Source: Marinomonas primoryensis (GTDB lineage: Bacteria; Pseudomonadota; Gammaproteobacteria; Pseudomonadales; Marinomonadaceae). Taken from it: a stretch of DNA of 64,000 nt. A program made the position numbers and the translations under genes. Shown here in pieces: positions 1 to 7,457 of the stretch. Each line of letters begins with the position of its first letter. Position 1 is the stretch's first letter. The DNA lies in the NCBI RefSeq assembly GCF_013372285.1, contig NZ_CP054301.1, positions 1,040,001-1,104,000 on the forward strand, read 5' to 3'. Under the pieces are notes generated by a model. That model was not told where the DNA came from and ran no database searches. It was given only the letters and a program-made list of their open reading frames with translations.

Positions 1-47
1 TTATCGTGATTGGCTGGTTGATCTGTTAGGTATAGACTTTCTTTCAT
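1..47 (-). CDS. mnmA: Possible N-terminus of tRNA 2-thiouridylase MnmA (partial)
   Basis: A reading frame on the minus strand stays open from an ATG at 47-45 to the window edge and begins M-K-E-S-L-Y-L-T-D-Q. Only about 15 codons are visible and they contain no diagnostic motif (the SGGVDSS P-loop would lie outside the window). The call rests on gene order: in E. coli mnmA directly follows nudJ, which follows rluE, and the same two genes precede it here in the same orientation. MnmA would thiolate U34 of Lys, Glu and Gln tRNAs using sulfur delivered by the Tus relay encoded further along. Start and identity are tentative. Confidence 0.35.
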   Translation of the reverse strand, partial: MKESLYLTDQPANHD

Positions 48-123
48 GACCTGTTTTTTCTCGACTGTTAATTTAGTAAAACGAAGAGGCGTAGCCTCAG
101 TGAATTGGATTGCACATTGTACT

Positions 124-603
124 TCATTTTTGTAAGGTCGGCACAGGCGACAAGTGCTGATCTGACAAGAAGGATAAGGAAATAATGGGGTTGTTTAACG
201 AATCTTCAATGCACGTTTTAATTAATGGGCTGCGATGCGGTAAAGCCATGATTTCGTCATAAGTTAACCAATGACGAGAGACAATATCGTCGTCAAGTGG
301 TTCATAGGTATCGTTTACCGGCTCACATAAAAAACACAGGCGATGATACGTGTCTGCACCGTTGAAAGGCGTGAAAGCGTACATGCCTAGTAAGCCAATG
401 GGTTTGACAAGCCAGCCTGATTCTTCCCGTGTTTCTCTGATCACGGCGTCGATGGCGCTTTCGTTATTTTCGATGTGTCCGGCTGGTTGATTTAGGACGA
501 GTTGGCCGTCTTGCCATTCCTTTATCATGAGGAACTGTTGGCCTTTTTTCACTAACGCTGCGACGGTTAGGTGAGGAAGTTTTTCTCTTTCTTTGTTCTT
601 CAA
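124..603 (-). CDS. nudJ: NUDIX hydrolase, NudJ-like (phosphatase of thiamin/nucleoside pyrophosphates)
   Basis: A 159-residue NUDIX protein. The NUDIX box is complete at about residues 43-65: G, five residues, E, seven residues, then RE-T-REESGW, which supplies the metal-binding glutamates. The N-terminal PHLTVAALV strand and the NQPAGH segment match the NudJ/YmfB group, which in E. coli hydrolyses HMP-PP and nucleoside tri- and diphosphates. The start used is a TTG at 603-601; no ATG lies upstream of the conserved PHLTVA strand, so a non-ATG start is needed. The 5' end therefore overlaps the 3' end of rluE by about 140 bp in another frame. The gene lies in the rluE-nudJ-mnmA order known from E. 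coli. The exact substrate is not provable from sequence. Confidence 0.85.
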   Translation of the reverse strand: MKNKEREKLPHLTVAALVKKGQQFLMIKEWQDGQLVLNQPAGHIENNESAIDAVIRETREESGWLVKPIGLLGMYAFTPFNGADTYHRLCFLCEPVNDTYEPLDDDIVSRHWLTYDEIMALPHRSPLIKTCIEDSLNNPIISLSFLSDQHLSPVPTLQK

Positions 604-1174
604 ATTGAATGACCTCTTTTAACAGGGTTTCAGTTGGCTCTATGTAGTTCCACTGCCCAACTGGCGTATTATCAAGAGTATACGGACCAATGGCGTAGCG
701 AATTAACCTCAATGTGGGAAAGCCAACGGCCGCTGTCATTCGGCGTACTTGTCGGTTTTTACCTTCGCGAATTTCTAAGGATACCCAACTTGTAGGGATG
801 TTTTCTCTGTGCCGAACAGCGGGTATTCTGTTCCAAAGATCTGGTGCAGTCATGCGTTCTGCTTGGGCGGGTTTGGTGAGTCCATCTTTTAATTCAACGC
901 CTTGCCTTAGTTGTGCCAATGCGGAATCTGATATTTCACCTTCTACTTGAGCCCAATAGGTTTTAGGAAGTTTGAAATCGGGTGATGCAATAACATGCTG
1001 TAAAGCCCCTCGATCAGTCAATAGTAATAATCCTTCCGAATCAAAGTCGAGTCTGCCTGCAGGGTAAAATTCTGGCGCTTCAATGTACGCTGCTAGCGTA
1101 GATTTATCACCTTCTGCAGAGAACTGGCTTAGTACACGAAAAGGTTTGTTAAATAGAATTAAGTTAGAAGACAT
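464..1174 (-). CDS. rluE: 23S rRNA pseudouridine(2457) synthase RluE
   Basis: A 236-residue RsuA-family pseudouridine synthase. The catalytic-Asp motif is visible as AGRLDFDSEGLLLLT (about residues 39-53) and the C-terminal family motif as GKNRQVRRMTAAVG. RluE modifies U2457 of 23S rRNA. The start is an ATG at 1174. E. coli RluE is about 217 residues and ends near the position of the segment DNTPVGQW; here a Lys/Arg/Ser/Pro-rich tail of roughly 45-50 residues follows, and that tail lies over the 5' end of nudJ in a different frame. Either the tail is a genuine basic RNA-binding extension or the stop codon was lost and read into the next gene. Next to nudJ, as in E. coli. Confidence 0.9.
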   Translation of the reverse strand: MSSNLILFNKPFRVLSQFSAEGDKSTLAAYIEAPEFYPAGRLDFDSEGLLLLTDRGALQHVIASPDFKLPKTYWAQVEGEISDSALAQLRQGVELKDGLTKPAQAERMTAPDLWNRIPAVRHRENIPTSWVSLEIREGKNRQVRRMTAAVGFPTLRLIRYAIGPYTLDNTPVGQWNYIEPTETLLKEVIQFEEQRKRKTSSPNRRSVSEKRPTVPHDKGMARRPTRPKSTSRTHRK

Positions 1175-1297
1175 GTGCTCAGTGTATGGTTAGAGTGGAT
1201 AAAAGAGACGAAAATATGTGGTCGAGTAAAATTATCTTACTTCTCATGATGAGAGGTAAGATAACAAATCCATACGGGGATGGCGACGCGATTTATT

Positions 1298-1552
1298 TTA
1301 TGCAGGTTGAATGTTTGGGCTACTTATTTGAGCATCCTCTTTTTCGGCATCTGTCGGGTTAATTTCTATCGCGTGCAGGCCTCTTTCACCGGGCTCGACA
1401 TCAAATGTCACCGGTTGCCCGGCTTTTAATGTTTTGTACCCTTCAATGTTGATCGCAGAATAATGAATGAATAAATCTTCATTAAAATCCTCTGACACAA
1501 TAAATCCATAGCCTTTCGCATTGTTAAACCACTTCACTGATCCGTGATGCAT
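1298..1552 (-). CDS. cspD: Cold-shock domain protein, CspD-like
   Basis: An 84-residue single cold-shock domain protein. The RNP1-like motif GYGFIV and the RNP2-like motif DLFIHYSAI are present, together with the opening G-S-V-K-W-F-N strand, so it should be a small OB-fold single-strand nucleic acid binder. A tail of about 18 residues, acidic at its start, follows the domain. It is divergent from clpS-clpA, the position of E. coli cspD, whose product inhibits replication in stationary phase. The assignment to CspD rather than another Csp rests on this position and the long tail. Upstream of the start on the minus strand is a clear GGAG ribosome binding site. Confidence 0.85.
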   Translation of the reverse strand: MHHGSVKWFNNAKGYGFIVSEDFNEDLFIHYSAINIEGYKTLKAGQPVTFDVEPGERGLHAIEINPTDAEKEDAQISSPNIQPA

Positions 1553-1883
1553 GAGTTACTCCTTCTCCACTCAGTCGATGTTTGCCCGTGTGCTATCGAA
1601 CCGTTTGTCAATAAATAGGTAGTGATGGCCATAGGCGCCCTATAAACATAGCCCGGATAGCGTAGATTACTAAATAGGTTCAAATTGTCTTTAACGAATC
1701 GATGATAGAATTTTGTCGACTAACATTGATTACGTATGTGACCACCCCAATAAAAGCGTAGAAGGCATTTTGGTATTTGTAAAATCCAAGTGGTAGTCTG
1801 TAACGTATAAGAAGTCGTATATTAAGTAGTAATGCGCCAGATTTGGCAAATTATGTGAAGAATTGTAGCCTCAGAGGCATGGG
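1553..1883. other. Divergent intergenic region between cspD and clpS
   Basis: 331 bp without a gene, carrying the promoters of two divergent units. I see AT-rich stretches but no promoter pair strong enough to name and no convincing hairpin. No small open frame with a ribosome binding site stands out. Confidence 0.5.
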
Positions 1884-2234
1884 ATGATTGTAGATCAGAA
1901 AATTAGACTAGTATCAGAAGAAGATGAGCAACAGGGGCATTCCAGTATTGCGATTGCTCCAGAAGAAACCGAATTAAAGCCACCTTCGATGTATCAGGTA
2001 GTTTTATTTAATGATGATTATACGCCAATGGACTTTGTCGTATTTATTTTACAGCGTTTTTTCTCTATGGAAGGGGAGAAGGCTAATCAGGTCATGTTAG
2101 AAGTACATGCAAAGGGGAAAGGCGTTTGTGGTGTTTACCCTTTTGATATTGCTGAAACGAAAGTAGCAATGGTACAACAGTTCGTGGAACAAAATGAGCA
2201 CCCCTTAATGTGCGACCTACAAAAGGTTGACTGA
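1884..2234 (+). CDS. clpS: ATP-dependent Clp protease adaptor ClpS
   Basis: A 116-residue ClpS adaptor. The conserved core is clear: [18 protein letters not shown] (about residues 36-53) followed by the helix with the [11 protein letters not shown] segment; these residues line the pocket that holds bulky N-terminal residues of N-degron substrates. ClpS delivers those substrates to ClpA. The N-terminal extension of about 30 residues is acidic, as expected for the part that enters the ClpA pore. The ATG at 1884 is chosen; clpA follows 20 bp after the stop, so the two are co-transcribed. The aat gene, which makes N-degrons by adding Leu or Phe, lies just beyond clpA and infA. Confidence 0.96.
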   Translation: MIVDQKIRLVSEEDEQQGHSSIAIAPEETELKPPSMYQVVLFNDDYTPMDFVVFILQRFFSMEGEKANQVMLEVHAKGKGVCGVYPFDIAETKVAMVQQFVEQNEHPLMCDLQKVD

Positions 2235-2254
2235 TTCAGAGTGAGGGCATAGCA

Positions 2255-4510
2255 ATGTTAGATAAAGAACTAGAACAGACCCTGAATACGGCTTTTAAAG
2301 CGGCGCGCGACAAGCGCCATGAATTCATGACGGTAGAGCATTTATTGTTGGCTCTTATTGAAAACAGCGCAGCCTCAAGTGTACTTAAGGCATGTGGTGT
2401 GAATTTAGAAACCTTGGGTAAGGAGCTTGAGGAGTTTGTTGATAGTACAACACCGCTAATTCCTGAGGATGATGACGAGCGCGAAGTACAGCCTACTTTA
2501 GGCTTCCAACGCGTACTTCAACGTGCGGTTTTTCATGTTCAATCTTCTGGAAAGCGAGAAGTAACAGGCGCTAACGTGCTGGTGGCTATTTTCAGCGAAC
2601 AAGAAAGCCAAACGGTTTACCTGCTGAAACGCCATGGTGTGGCGCGTATTGATGTTGTCAATTATGTGGCGCACGGTATTTCTAAAACGGGCGAGGCGGC
2701 TTCTCAAGACATAGATCAAGAGGACGAAGCGGAAGACACGACAACGACACCGCTTCAAAAATTCGCGACCAATCTTAATGAAGAAGCCAAAGCAGGTAAA
2801 ATCGACAAACTGATTGGCCGAGAGTATGAAGTTGAGCGAGTGATCCAAACACTGTCTCGTCGACGTAAAAATAATCCGTTATTAGTTGGCGAATCGGGCG
2901 TGGGTAAAACCGCGATTGCTGAAGGTTTGGCGAAGCGCATTGTAGATGGGCAAGTGCCGGATGTTATTGCTGATGGTATTGTCTATTCATTAGATCTTGG
3001 TGCTTTATTGGCCGGAACGAAATATCGTGGTGATTTCGAAAAACGCCTTAAACAACTTTTGGGCGAATTGAAAAAACTCCCGAATGCGATTTTGTTTATT
3101 GATGAAATTCATACCATTATTGGCGCTGGTGCGGCTTCTGGTGGGGTGATGGACGCGTCTAATCTGCTTAAGCCTGTATTGAGTTCTGGTGGTTTACGCT
3201 GCATTGGCTCGACGACTTTCCAAGAGTTTCGTGGGGTGTTTGAAAAAGACCATGCCTTAGCACGTCGTTTCCAGAAAATTGATGTGAACGAGCCAAGTGT
3301 TGATGATACCTATCAGATTTTGAAAGGCATTATTGGCGCTTTTGAAGAGCATCATAAAGTGAAATATGAAGAGCCTGCTCTATTGGCGGCCGCAGAGCTT
3401 GCTCAGCGCTATGTGACAGATCGTCATATGCCTGACAAAGCCATTGATGTTGTGGATGAAGCGGGAGCGTATCAGCGCTTGCAGCCAGAAGATAAACGTA
3501 AATCGGTCATTACCGTATCGGATATTGAAGATATCGTCTCTAAGATCGCGAGAGTGCCTGTCAGAGCGGTTAACTCGGACGACAGACAAGTCTTGTCTAA
3601 TCTTGAGCGCAATCTGAAAATGGTGGTCTTCGGACAAGATAATGCGATTGGTTCTTTGTCAGCAGCGATTAAACTGTCCCGAGCAGGTTTAAAAGCAGAG
3701 GAAAAACCAATTGGCTCCTTCCTAATGGCAGGACCAACGGGGGTGGGTAAAACCGAACTGACGAAGCAGTTGGCCAAGCAGTTAGGTCTAGAGTTGATTC
3801 GCTTTGATATGTCCGAATATATGGAACGTCATGCGGTGTCTCGATTGATTGGTGCGCCACCGGGGTATGTTGGTTTTGATCAAGGTGGTTTACTAACCGA
3901 AGCAGTGACAAAGAATCCTCATAGCGTCGTATTGTTAGACGAAATCGAAAAAGCGCACCCTGAAGTCTTTAACTTGCTTTTGCAGGTCATGGATCACGGT
4001 ACGTTGACGGACAACAATGGCCGCAAAGCGGACTTCCGCAATGTGATCTTGGTTATGACGTCGAATGCGGGTGCAGAAGAGCTTGCTCGTCGTTCTATTG
4101 GCTTCTCGAGCCAAGACAACTCGACTGATGGTATTGAGGTGATTAATCGGATGTTTACGCCTGAATTCAGAAACCGCCTAGACGCAGTCATTCAGTTCCA
4201 GCAACTTGATGAACGCATCATCTTTAATGTGGTGGATAAGTTCTTGGTGGAGTTGCAGGCTCAATTGGACCCTAAGGGTGTTCTTCTAGAGGTCTCTGAC
4301 ACAGCAAGAGGTTGGTTGGCGAGTAAAGGTTATGACCGTCAGATGGGGGCTCGTCCAATGGCACGAGTCATTCAAGAGCATCTGAAGAAGCCGTTAGCGG
4401 ATAAGATACTCTTTGGCGACTTAAGCGAGGGTGGTCATGTGAAAGTGTCTTTGGATGACAAGAGTGACGAGTTGAAGTTTGAAGTGATAAAAGAAGCGGT
4501 TGTGTATTAA
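2255..4510 (+). CDS. clpA: ATP-dependent Clp protease ATP-binding subunit ClpA
   Basis: A 751-residue Hsp100 unfoldase (E. coli 758). Domains in order: Clp N-domain (about 1-145), an acidic linker, AAA+ D1 with Walker A GESGVGKT near residue 212 and Walker B ILFIDEIH near 280, and D2 with Walker A GPTGVGKT near 493 followed by the C-terminal D2-small domain. The loop [10 protein letters not shown] near residue 614 holds the IGF tripeptide that docks on ClpP, so this is a true protease partner rather than a ClpB-type disaggregase; the ClpB middle coiled coil is also absent. It unfolds substrates handed over by ClpS. The gene ends at a strong hairpin terminator shared with convergent infA. Confidence 0.97.
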   Translation: MLDKELEQTLNTAFKAARDKRHEFMTVEHLLLALIENSAASSVLKACGVNLETLGKELEEFVDSTTPLIPEDDDEREVQPTLGFQRVLQRAVFHVQSSGKREVTGANVLVAIFSEQESQTVYLLKRHGVARIDVVNYVAHGISKTGEAASQDIDQEDEAEDTTTTPLQKFATNLNEEAKAGKIDKLIGREYEVERVIQTLSRRRKNNPLLVGESGVGKTAIAEGLAKRIVDGQVPDVIADGIVYSLDLGALLAGTKYRGDFEKRLKQLLGELKKLPNAILFIDEIHTIIGAGAASGGVMDASNLLKPVLSSGGLRCIGSTTFQEFRGVFEKDHALARRFQKIDVNEPSVDDTYQILKGIIGAFEEHHKVKYEEPALLAAAELAQRYVTDRHMPDKAIDVVDEAGAYQRLQPEDKRKSVITVSDIEDIVSKIARVPVRAVNSDDRQVLSNLERNLKMVVFGQDNAIGSLSAAIKLSRAGLKAEEKPIGSFLMAGPTGVGKTELTKQLAKQLGLELIRFDMSEYMERHAVSRLIGAPPGYVGFDQGGLLTEAVTKNPHSVVLLDEIEKAHPEVFNLLLQVMDHGTLTDNNGRKADFRNVILVMTSNAGAEELARRSIGFSSQDNSTDGIEVINRMFTPEFRNRLDAVIQFQQLDERIIFNVVDKFLVELQAQLDPKGVLLEVSDTARGWLASKGYDRQMGARPMARVIQEHLKKPLADKILFGDLSEGGHVKVSLDDKSDELKFEVIKEAVVY

Positions 4511-4533
4511 GTATTAAGGCAATCGTTGAACAT

Positions 4534-4563
4534 AAAAAAACCGGACAGTGTCCGGTTTTTTTA
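4534..4563 (+). terminator. Bidirectional rho-independent terminator, clpA/infA
   Basis: The stem CCGGAC/GTCCGG with a 3-nt loop is flanked by an A-run on the left and a T-run on the right, so it can stop clpA transcripts on the plus strand and infA transcripts on the minus strand. Confidence 0.92.
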
Positions 4564-4598
4564 TGTCTTACATTTAAACGATTTTAAAAAAGCTTAAA

Positions 4599-4817
4599 TT
4601 AACGAGCACGATAAACGATGCGGCCTTTTGAAAGGTCGTAAGGTGTTAGCTCTACTTTTACTTTGTCGCCAGTCAAAATACGAATGTAGTTTTTACGCAT
4701 TTTTCCAGAGATATGAGCAATTACAACGTGTCCGTTTTCTAGTTCGACACGGAACATGGTATTAGGCAACGTATCAATGATAGTGCCCTCCATTTCTAAG
4801 CCTTCTTCTTTTGCCAC
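4599..4817 (-). CDS. infA: Translation initiation factor IF-1
   Basis: A 72-residue OB-fold protein, the exact size of E. coli IF-1. It begins [13 protein letters not shown] and ends GRIVYRAR; the segment [12 protein letters not shown] is the conserved 30S-binding surface. IF-1 binds the A site of the 30S subunit during initiation. It is convergent with clpA and lies downstream of aat in the same orientation with a gap of about 225 bp, so it probably has its own promoter. This placement between clpA and aat is the standard gammaproteobacterial arrangement. Confidence 0.97.
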   Translation of the reverse strand: MAKEEGLEMEGTIIDTLPNTMFRVELENGHVVIAHISGKMRKNYIRILTGDKVKVELTPYDLSKGRIVYRAR

Positions 4818-5041
4818 AATATGTGTCCTATGGTTTTAACTTATATTTAGTAGACGCCGACCATGCCTTATTCGGAGGTCTACAGACGAAGGGAAAAAGC
4901 GTTTCTCTTTCGTCAATTGAGCGCTAAATTCTGAAATCATGATGTTTATTTAGCGACGCCTGAATTTTGATCGAGCGTATTTTGCCTAAAAACGCAGCGT
5001 AAGGCAAACTTAGTTGTGTTATTGCGGTGTCTATTTTTATG

Positions 5042-5785
5042 CTAAATGCGTTGTTTATGAGTTTTTTCACCCATGCTTAGCAGGCTTAAGTTTTTTTGTG
5101 TGCTTGTTATTAGTTGTTCTAATTTAGTGGAAAATTCTTTTCTTGGTATTAGTTCTGCACCCAGTGACAGTAAATGGTCAGATTCTACTTGGCAATCAAT
5201 CAGTTCTATGTGGCAGTCTTTTGCGAGTGTGCAAAATGTCTTTAACGCAATTTTTGACGCATTGGGTTGCAGTGAAAACATGGATTCACCAAAAAAAAGT
5301 TTTCCCAGCGCGACACCGTAAAACCCACCGGCCAGTTTGCCGTCTAACCATATTTCAATGGAATGGGCATAACCCAATTTGTGTAACTCAATATAAGCAT
5401 TTGTTATATCACTTGATATCCAAGTGCCTTCTTTGTCTGCTCGTAGGGCGGAGCAATGACCAATTACGGATTCAAATTCTTGGTTGACGGTAAACATCCA
5501 TGGATTTTTTTTAAGTGCTTTTCTCAGTGAAGTAGATGTGTGGAATTGTTCCGGCCTAAGAACACAGCGTTGCTCAGGGTGCCACCATAAAATAGGGTCT
5601 GGTTCACTAAACCAGGGAAAAAAGCCTTTACTGTAAAGGTGTATTAAACGAGTCGAAGAAAGGTCGCCACCAACAGCGGATAACCCCTCAGGGTCCTGTA
5701 GCGCTTTATTTGGATTGGGCGTGTCATAGGGTGACTCTGACAATAATATGAGTTCATGTTTTTCGTCAACAGAAGAATCTAGCAT
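5042..5785 (-). CDS. aat: Leucyl/phenylalanyl-tRNA--protein transferase Aat
   Basis: A 247-residue GNAT-fold transferase (E. coli 234). The signature GFFPWFSEPDPILWWHP (about residues 54-70) and the later GGFYGVALGKLFFGESMF motif are diagnostic. Aat moves Leu or Phe from aminoacyl-tRNA to the N-terminal Lys or Arg of a protein, creating an N-degron for ClpS-ClpA, both encoded about 1 kb away. An N-terminal extension of about 15 residues precedes the conserved core. The arginyl-transferase gene (bpt/ate), which often follows aat in related bacteria, is not next to it here. Confidence 0.96.
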   Translation of the reverse strand: MLDSSVDEKHELILLSESPYDTPNPNKALQDPEGLSAVGGDLSSTRLIHLYSKGFFPWFSEPDPILWWHPEQRCVLRPEQFHTSTSLRKALKKNPWMFTVNQEFESVIGHCSALRADKEGTWISSDITNAYIELHKLGYAHSIEIWLDGKLAGGFYGVALGKLFFGESMFSLQPNASKIALKTFCTLAKDCHIELIDCQVESDHLLSLGAELIPRKEFSTKLEQLITSTQKNLSLLSMGEKTHKQRI

Positions 5786-6098
5786 TTTCTAATGGCTGTC
5801 CTGGGTAATTGTGATTTTGAGATATTATTGCCCTAAAAGGAATTGTGCTGATTATTAACTGCGCCTTAATTATAAGTTTTTTTATTTTAAAAACCACAGG
5901 TTCAAAAAATTATGAAAAGTGCTAAAGAATAAAAACTATCTACCGATACTCATAAAAGTAAGGAAGAAAAGATATTCAGCTTGCGACTTATTGACACAAT
6001 GTTATGCTTAATACGAAAGAATGTGCATGAATAAGTAAAAAACATTGTTCCTCTCGGTCCTTTTTGAACGTTTTTCATCCAACAAAGGGTGTAAAATG

Positions 6099-6136
6099 AA
6101 AAAAAAGAGAAAAAAAGAGAAAAAAAGAGAAAAAAA
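6099..6136. repeat. 10-bp tandem A-tract repeat (candidate bent DNA)
   Basis: The unit AAAAAAGAGA is repeated three times at 6101-6130 and a fourth AAAAAAG unit follows. A-tracts phased at 10 bp, about one helical turn, are the classic arrangement for intrinsic DNA curvature. It lies about 250 bp upstream of the porin start. The repeat could also vary in copy number by slippage. Confidence 0.85.
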
Positions 6137-6293
6137 GTGCAAGGAATGCTTGACCAGTAATGGAAAACTTGGTTTTAATCGGTGCAGTCTCAAATTGTAA
6201 TTCGAAACAATAATTGGATGCGATGTTGAGAACTACAAGATAATCGGCTTTTTTGGCAATTGTCATAAAAGTGAAACTGATCGGTTTTAATAT

Positions 6294-6326
6294 GCATGCG
6301 TCGTTGATTTAACAACGTTTCATGCG
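6294..6326 (+). promoter_or_regulatory. Hairpin in the porin upstream region
   Basis: The arms GCATG...CGTTG and CAACG...CATGC pair around an ATTTAA loop, with a small internal asymmetry. It sits 60-95 bp before the porin ATG and could lie in the leader of its mRNA or be an operator. No known riboswitch or sRNA is recognised. Confidence 0.45.
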
Positions 6327-6388
6327 TAGATGAAAATCAGTAAATAGGTCTACAAGACCACATAATATAATATAAAGGGGAATCTTGA

Positions 6389-7294
6389 ATGAAAGCGATT
6401 AAACTTGCTTCTGTGTTTGCGGTAACTGCTGTTGCAGTTGCTGTTTCTTCAGCTACTTTTGCAGCTGAGCCAGTTTTTAAAGGTACTGCAGGTCTTGAAT
6501 ATCAGTCTTTTGAAGAGGATAGCACTAGTTCTGACCAAGCTACTTCTCGTGGTGAAGTAAATATCATCGGTGATACTGGTGTTGTTTATTTTGATCTTGA
6601 TATGGAAGGTTCAACCGCTAAAACAAACTCTAGTGGTGCTACTGTAAGAAATGATACTAATGGCAACACTTCTTTCAGTTTAGATGAAATCTACGTTAAG
6701 CAAGGTGCTGTTCATTTTGGTGACTTTGATGGCACTATTCTTGATAGCGTTGCTTACAGTGCTGGCGTTGAGCAAGACGAAGACGTTGCTAAAGCAGATT
6801 TTGGTGATGACCTAGGTATTCGTTACATGGTTAGCGACGAACTAACTGTTGCACTTGAAATTACTGAAGGTACAAACGTTGGTACATTGGCTGTAGCTTA
6901 CTCTACTGAAGTTAGCGGTTTGACTCTTGGTGTATCTGCAGGCTATAAAATGTCTGATGATAATCTAGATGACCAGCTTTTAACTGTTGGTATTAAAGCA
7001 CCTCTTGGTATGGCTACTTTCTCTTCATTTGCTCGTGTTGGTTCTATAGCTGATGCAGACATCATGCATTATGGTGTAGGTCTAGACTTACCAGTTACTG
7101 AACAGTTAACTCTTGCTGCTCAGTATTACACTAAAGATGGTGAATCTGCGGTAGGCACTGATGAAGTTGATCAAGGTATTGCTGAAGTAACTGCTTACTA
7201 TGCAGTTGGTGATGTTAAATACTACGCATCTTACGTAGATTTTGAAGCTGATGGCTCTGATACCTCTGTAGTTGGCGCTAAAGTTTCTTTCTAA
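6389..7294 (+). CDS. Outer-membrane porin (Gram-negative general porin family)
   Basis: A 301-residue protein with a clear Sec signal peptide (positive N-terminus, hydrophobic Ala/Val core, cleavage near SATFA-AEP at about residue 25). The mature part alternates polar and hydrophobic residues in many short beta strands, is rich in Asp, Gly and Ser and poor in Cys, and ends in V-S-F: the terminal Phe is the signal for the BAM complex. These are the features of a beta-barrel porin that lets small solutes cross the outer membrane. A strong site AAAGGGGAA precedes the ATG by about 8 bp. The gene stands alone with a strong terminator, a long regulatory region and smooth codon use, as expected for an abundant porin. 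Specificity unknown. Confidence 0.85.
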   Translation: MKAIKLASVFAVTAVAVAVSSATFAAEPVFKGTAGLEYQSFEEDSTSSDQATSRGEVNIIGDTGVVYFDLDMEGSTAKTNSSGATVRNDTNGNTSFSLDEIYVKQGAVHFGDFDGTILDSVAYSAGVEQDEDVAKADFGDDLGIRYMVSDELTVALEITEGTNVGTLAVAYSTEVSGLTLGVSAGYKMSDDNLDDQLLTVGIKAPLGMATFSSFARVGSIADADIMHYGVGLDLPVTEQLTLAAQYYTKDGESAVGTDEVDQGIAEVTAYYAVGDVKYYASYVDFEADGSDTSVVGAKVSF

Positions 7295-7350
7295 GACTTT
7301 TATTTAGAAGGCTTTCTTTACAAGGAGAAAACCTTTCTTAGTCAAAGCGA

Positions 7351-7378
7351 AAGCCAGCCCTTTGGGCTGGCTTTTTTT
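7351..7378 (+). terminator. Rho-independent terminator after the porin gene
   Basis: A 10-bp stem AAGCCAGCCC/GGGCTGGCTT with a TTT loop is followed by a run of T. It lies about 55 bp after the stop codon. Confidence 0.93.
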
Positions 7379-7457
7379 ATGGTAAGCTTAGCGAACTTGT
7401 GACTCCGCTTAATGGGGTATGTTTTGTTTTGATTAGCATAAAATAGGAAGGCGCGTT

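Larger units (their letters stand above)
5786..6388. other. Long AT-rich intergenic region upstream of the porin gene
   Basis: About 600 bp without a credible gene. It contains a run of 10-bp A-tract repeats and, nearer the porin gene, a hairpin, both listed separately. The short minus-strand frames here are low-complexity Lys/Phe-rich reads of the repeat and are not genes. The length suggests a heavily regulated porin promoter region. Confidence 0.6.

Noticed and set aside
6008..6266. Minus-strand Phe/Lys-rich frames upstream of the porin
   Set aside because: They are reads of the A-tract repeat, of low complexity, without start-site support.
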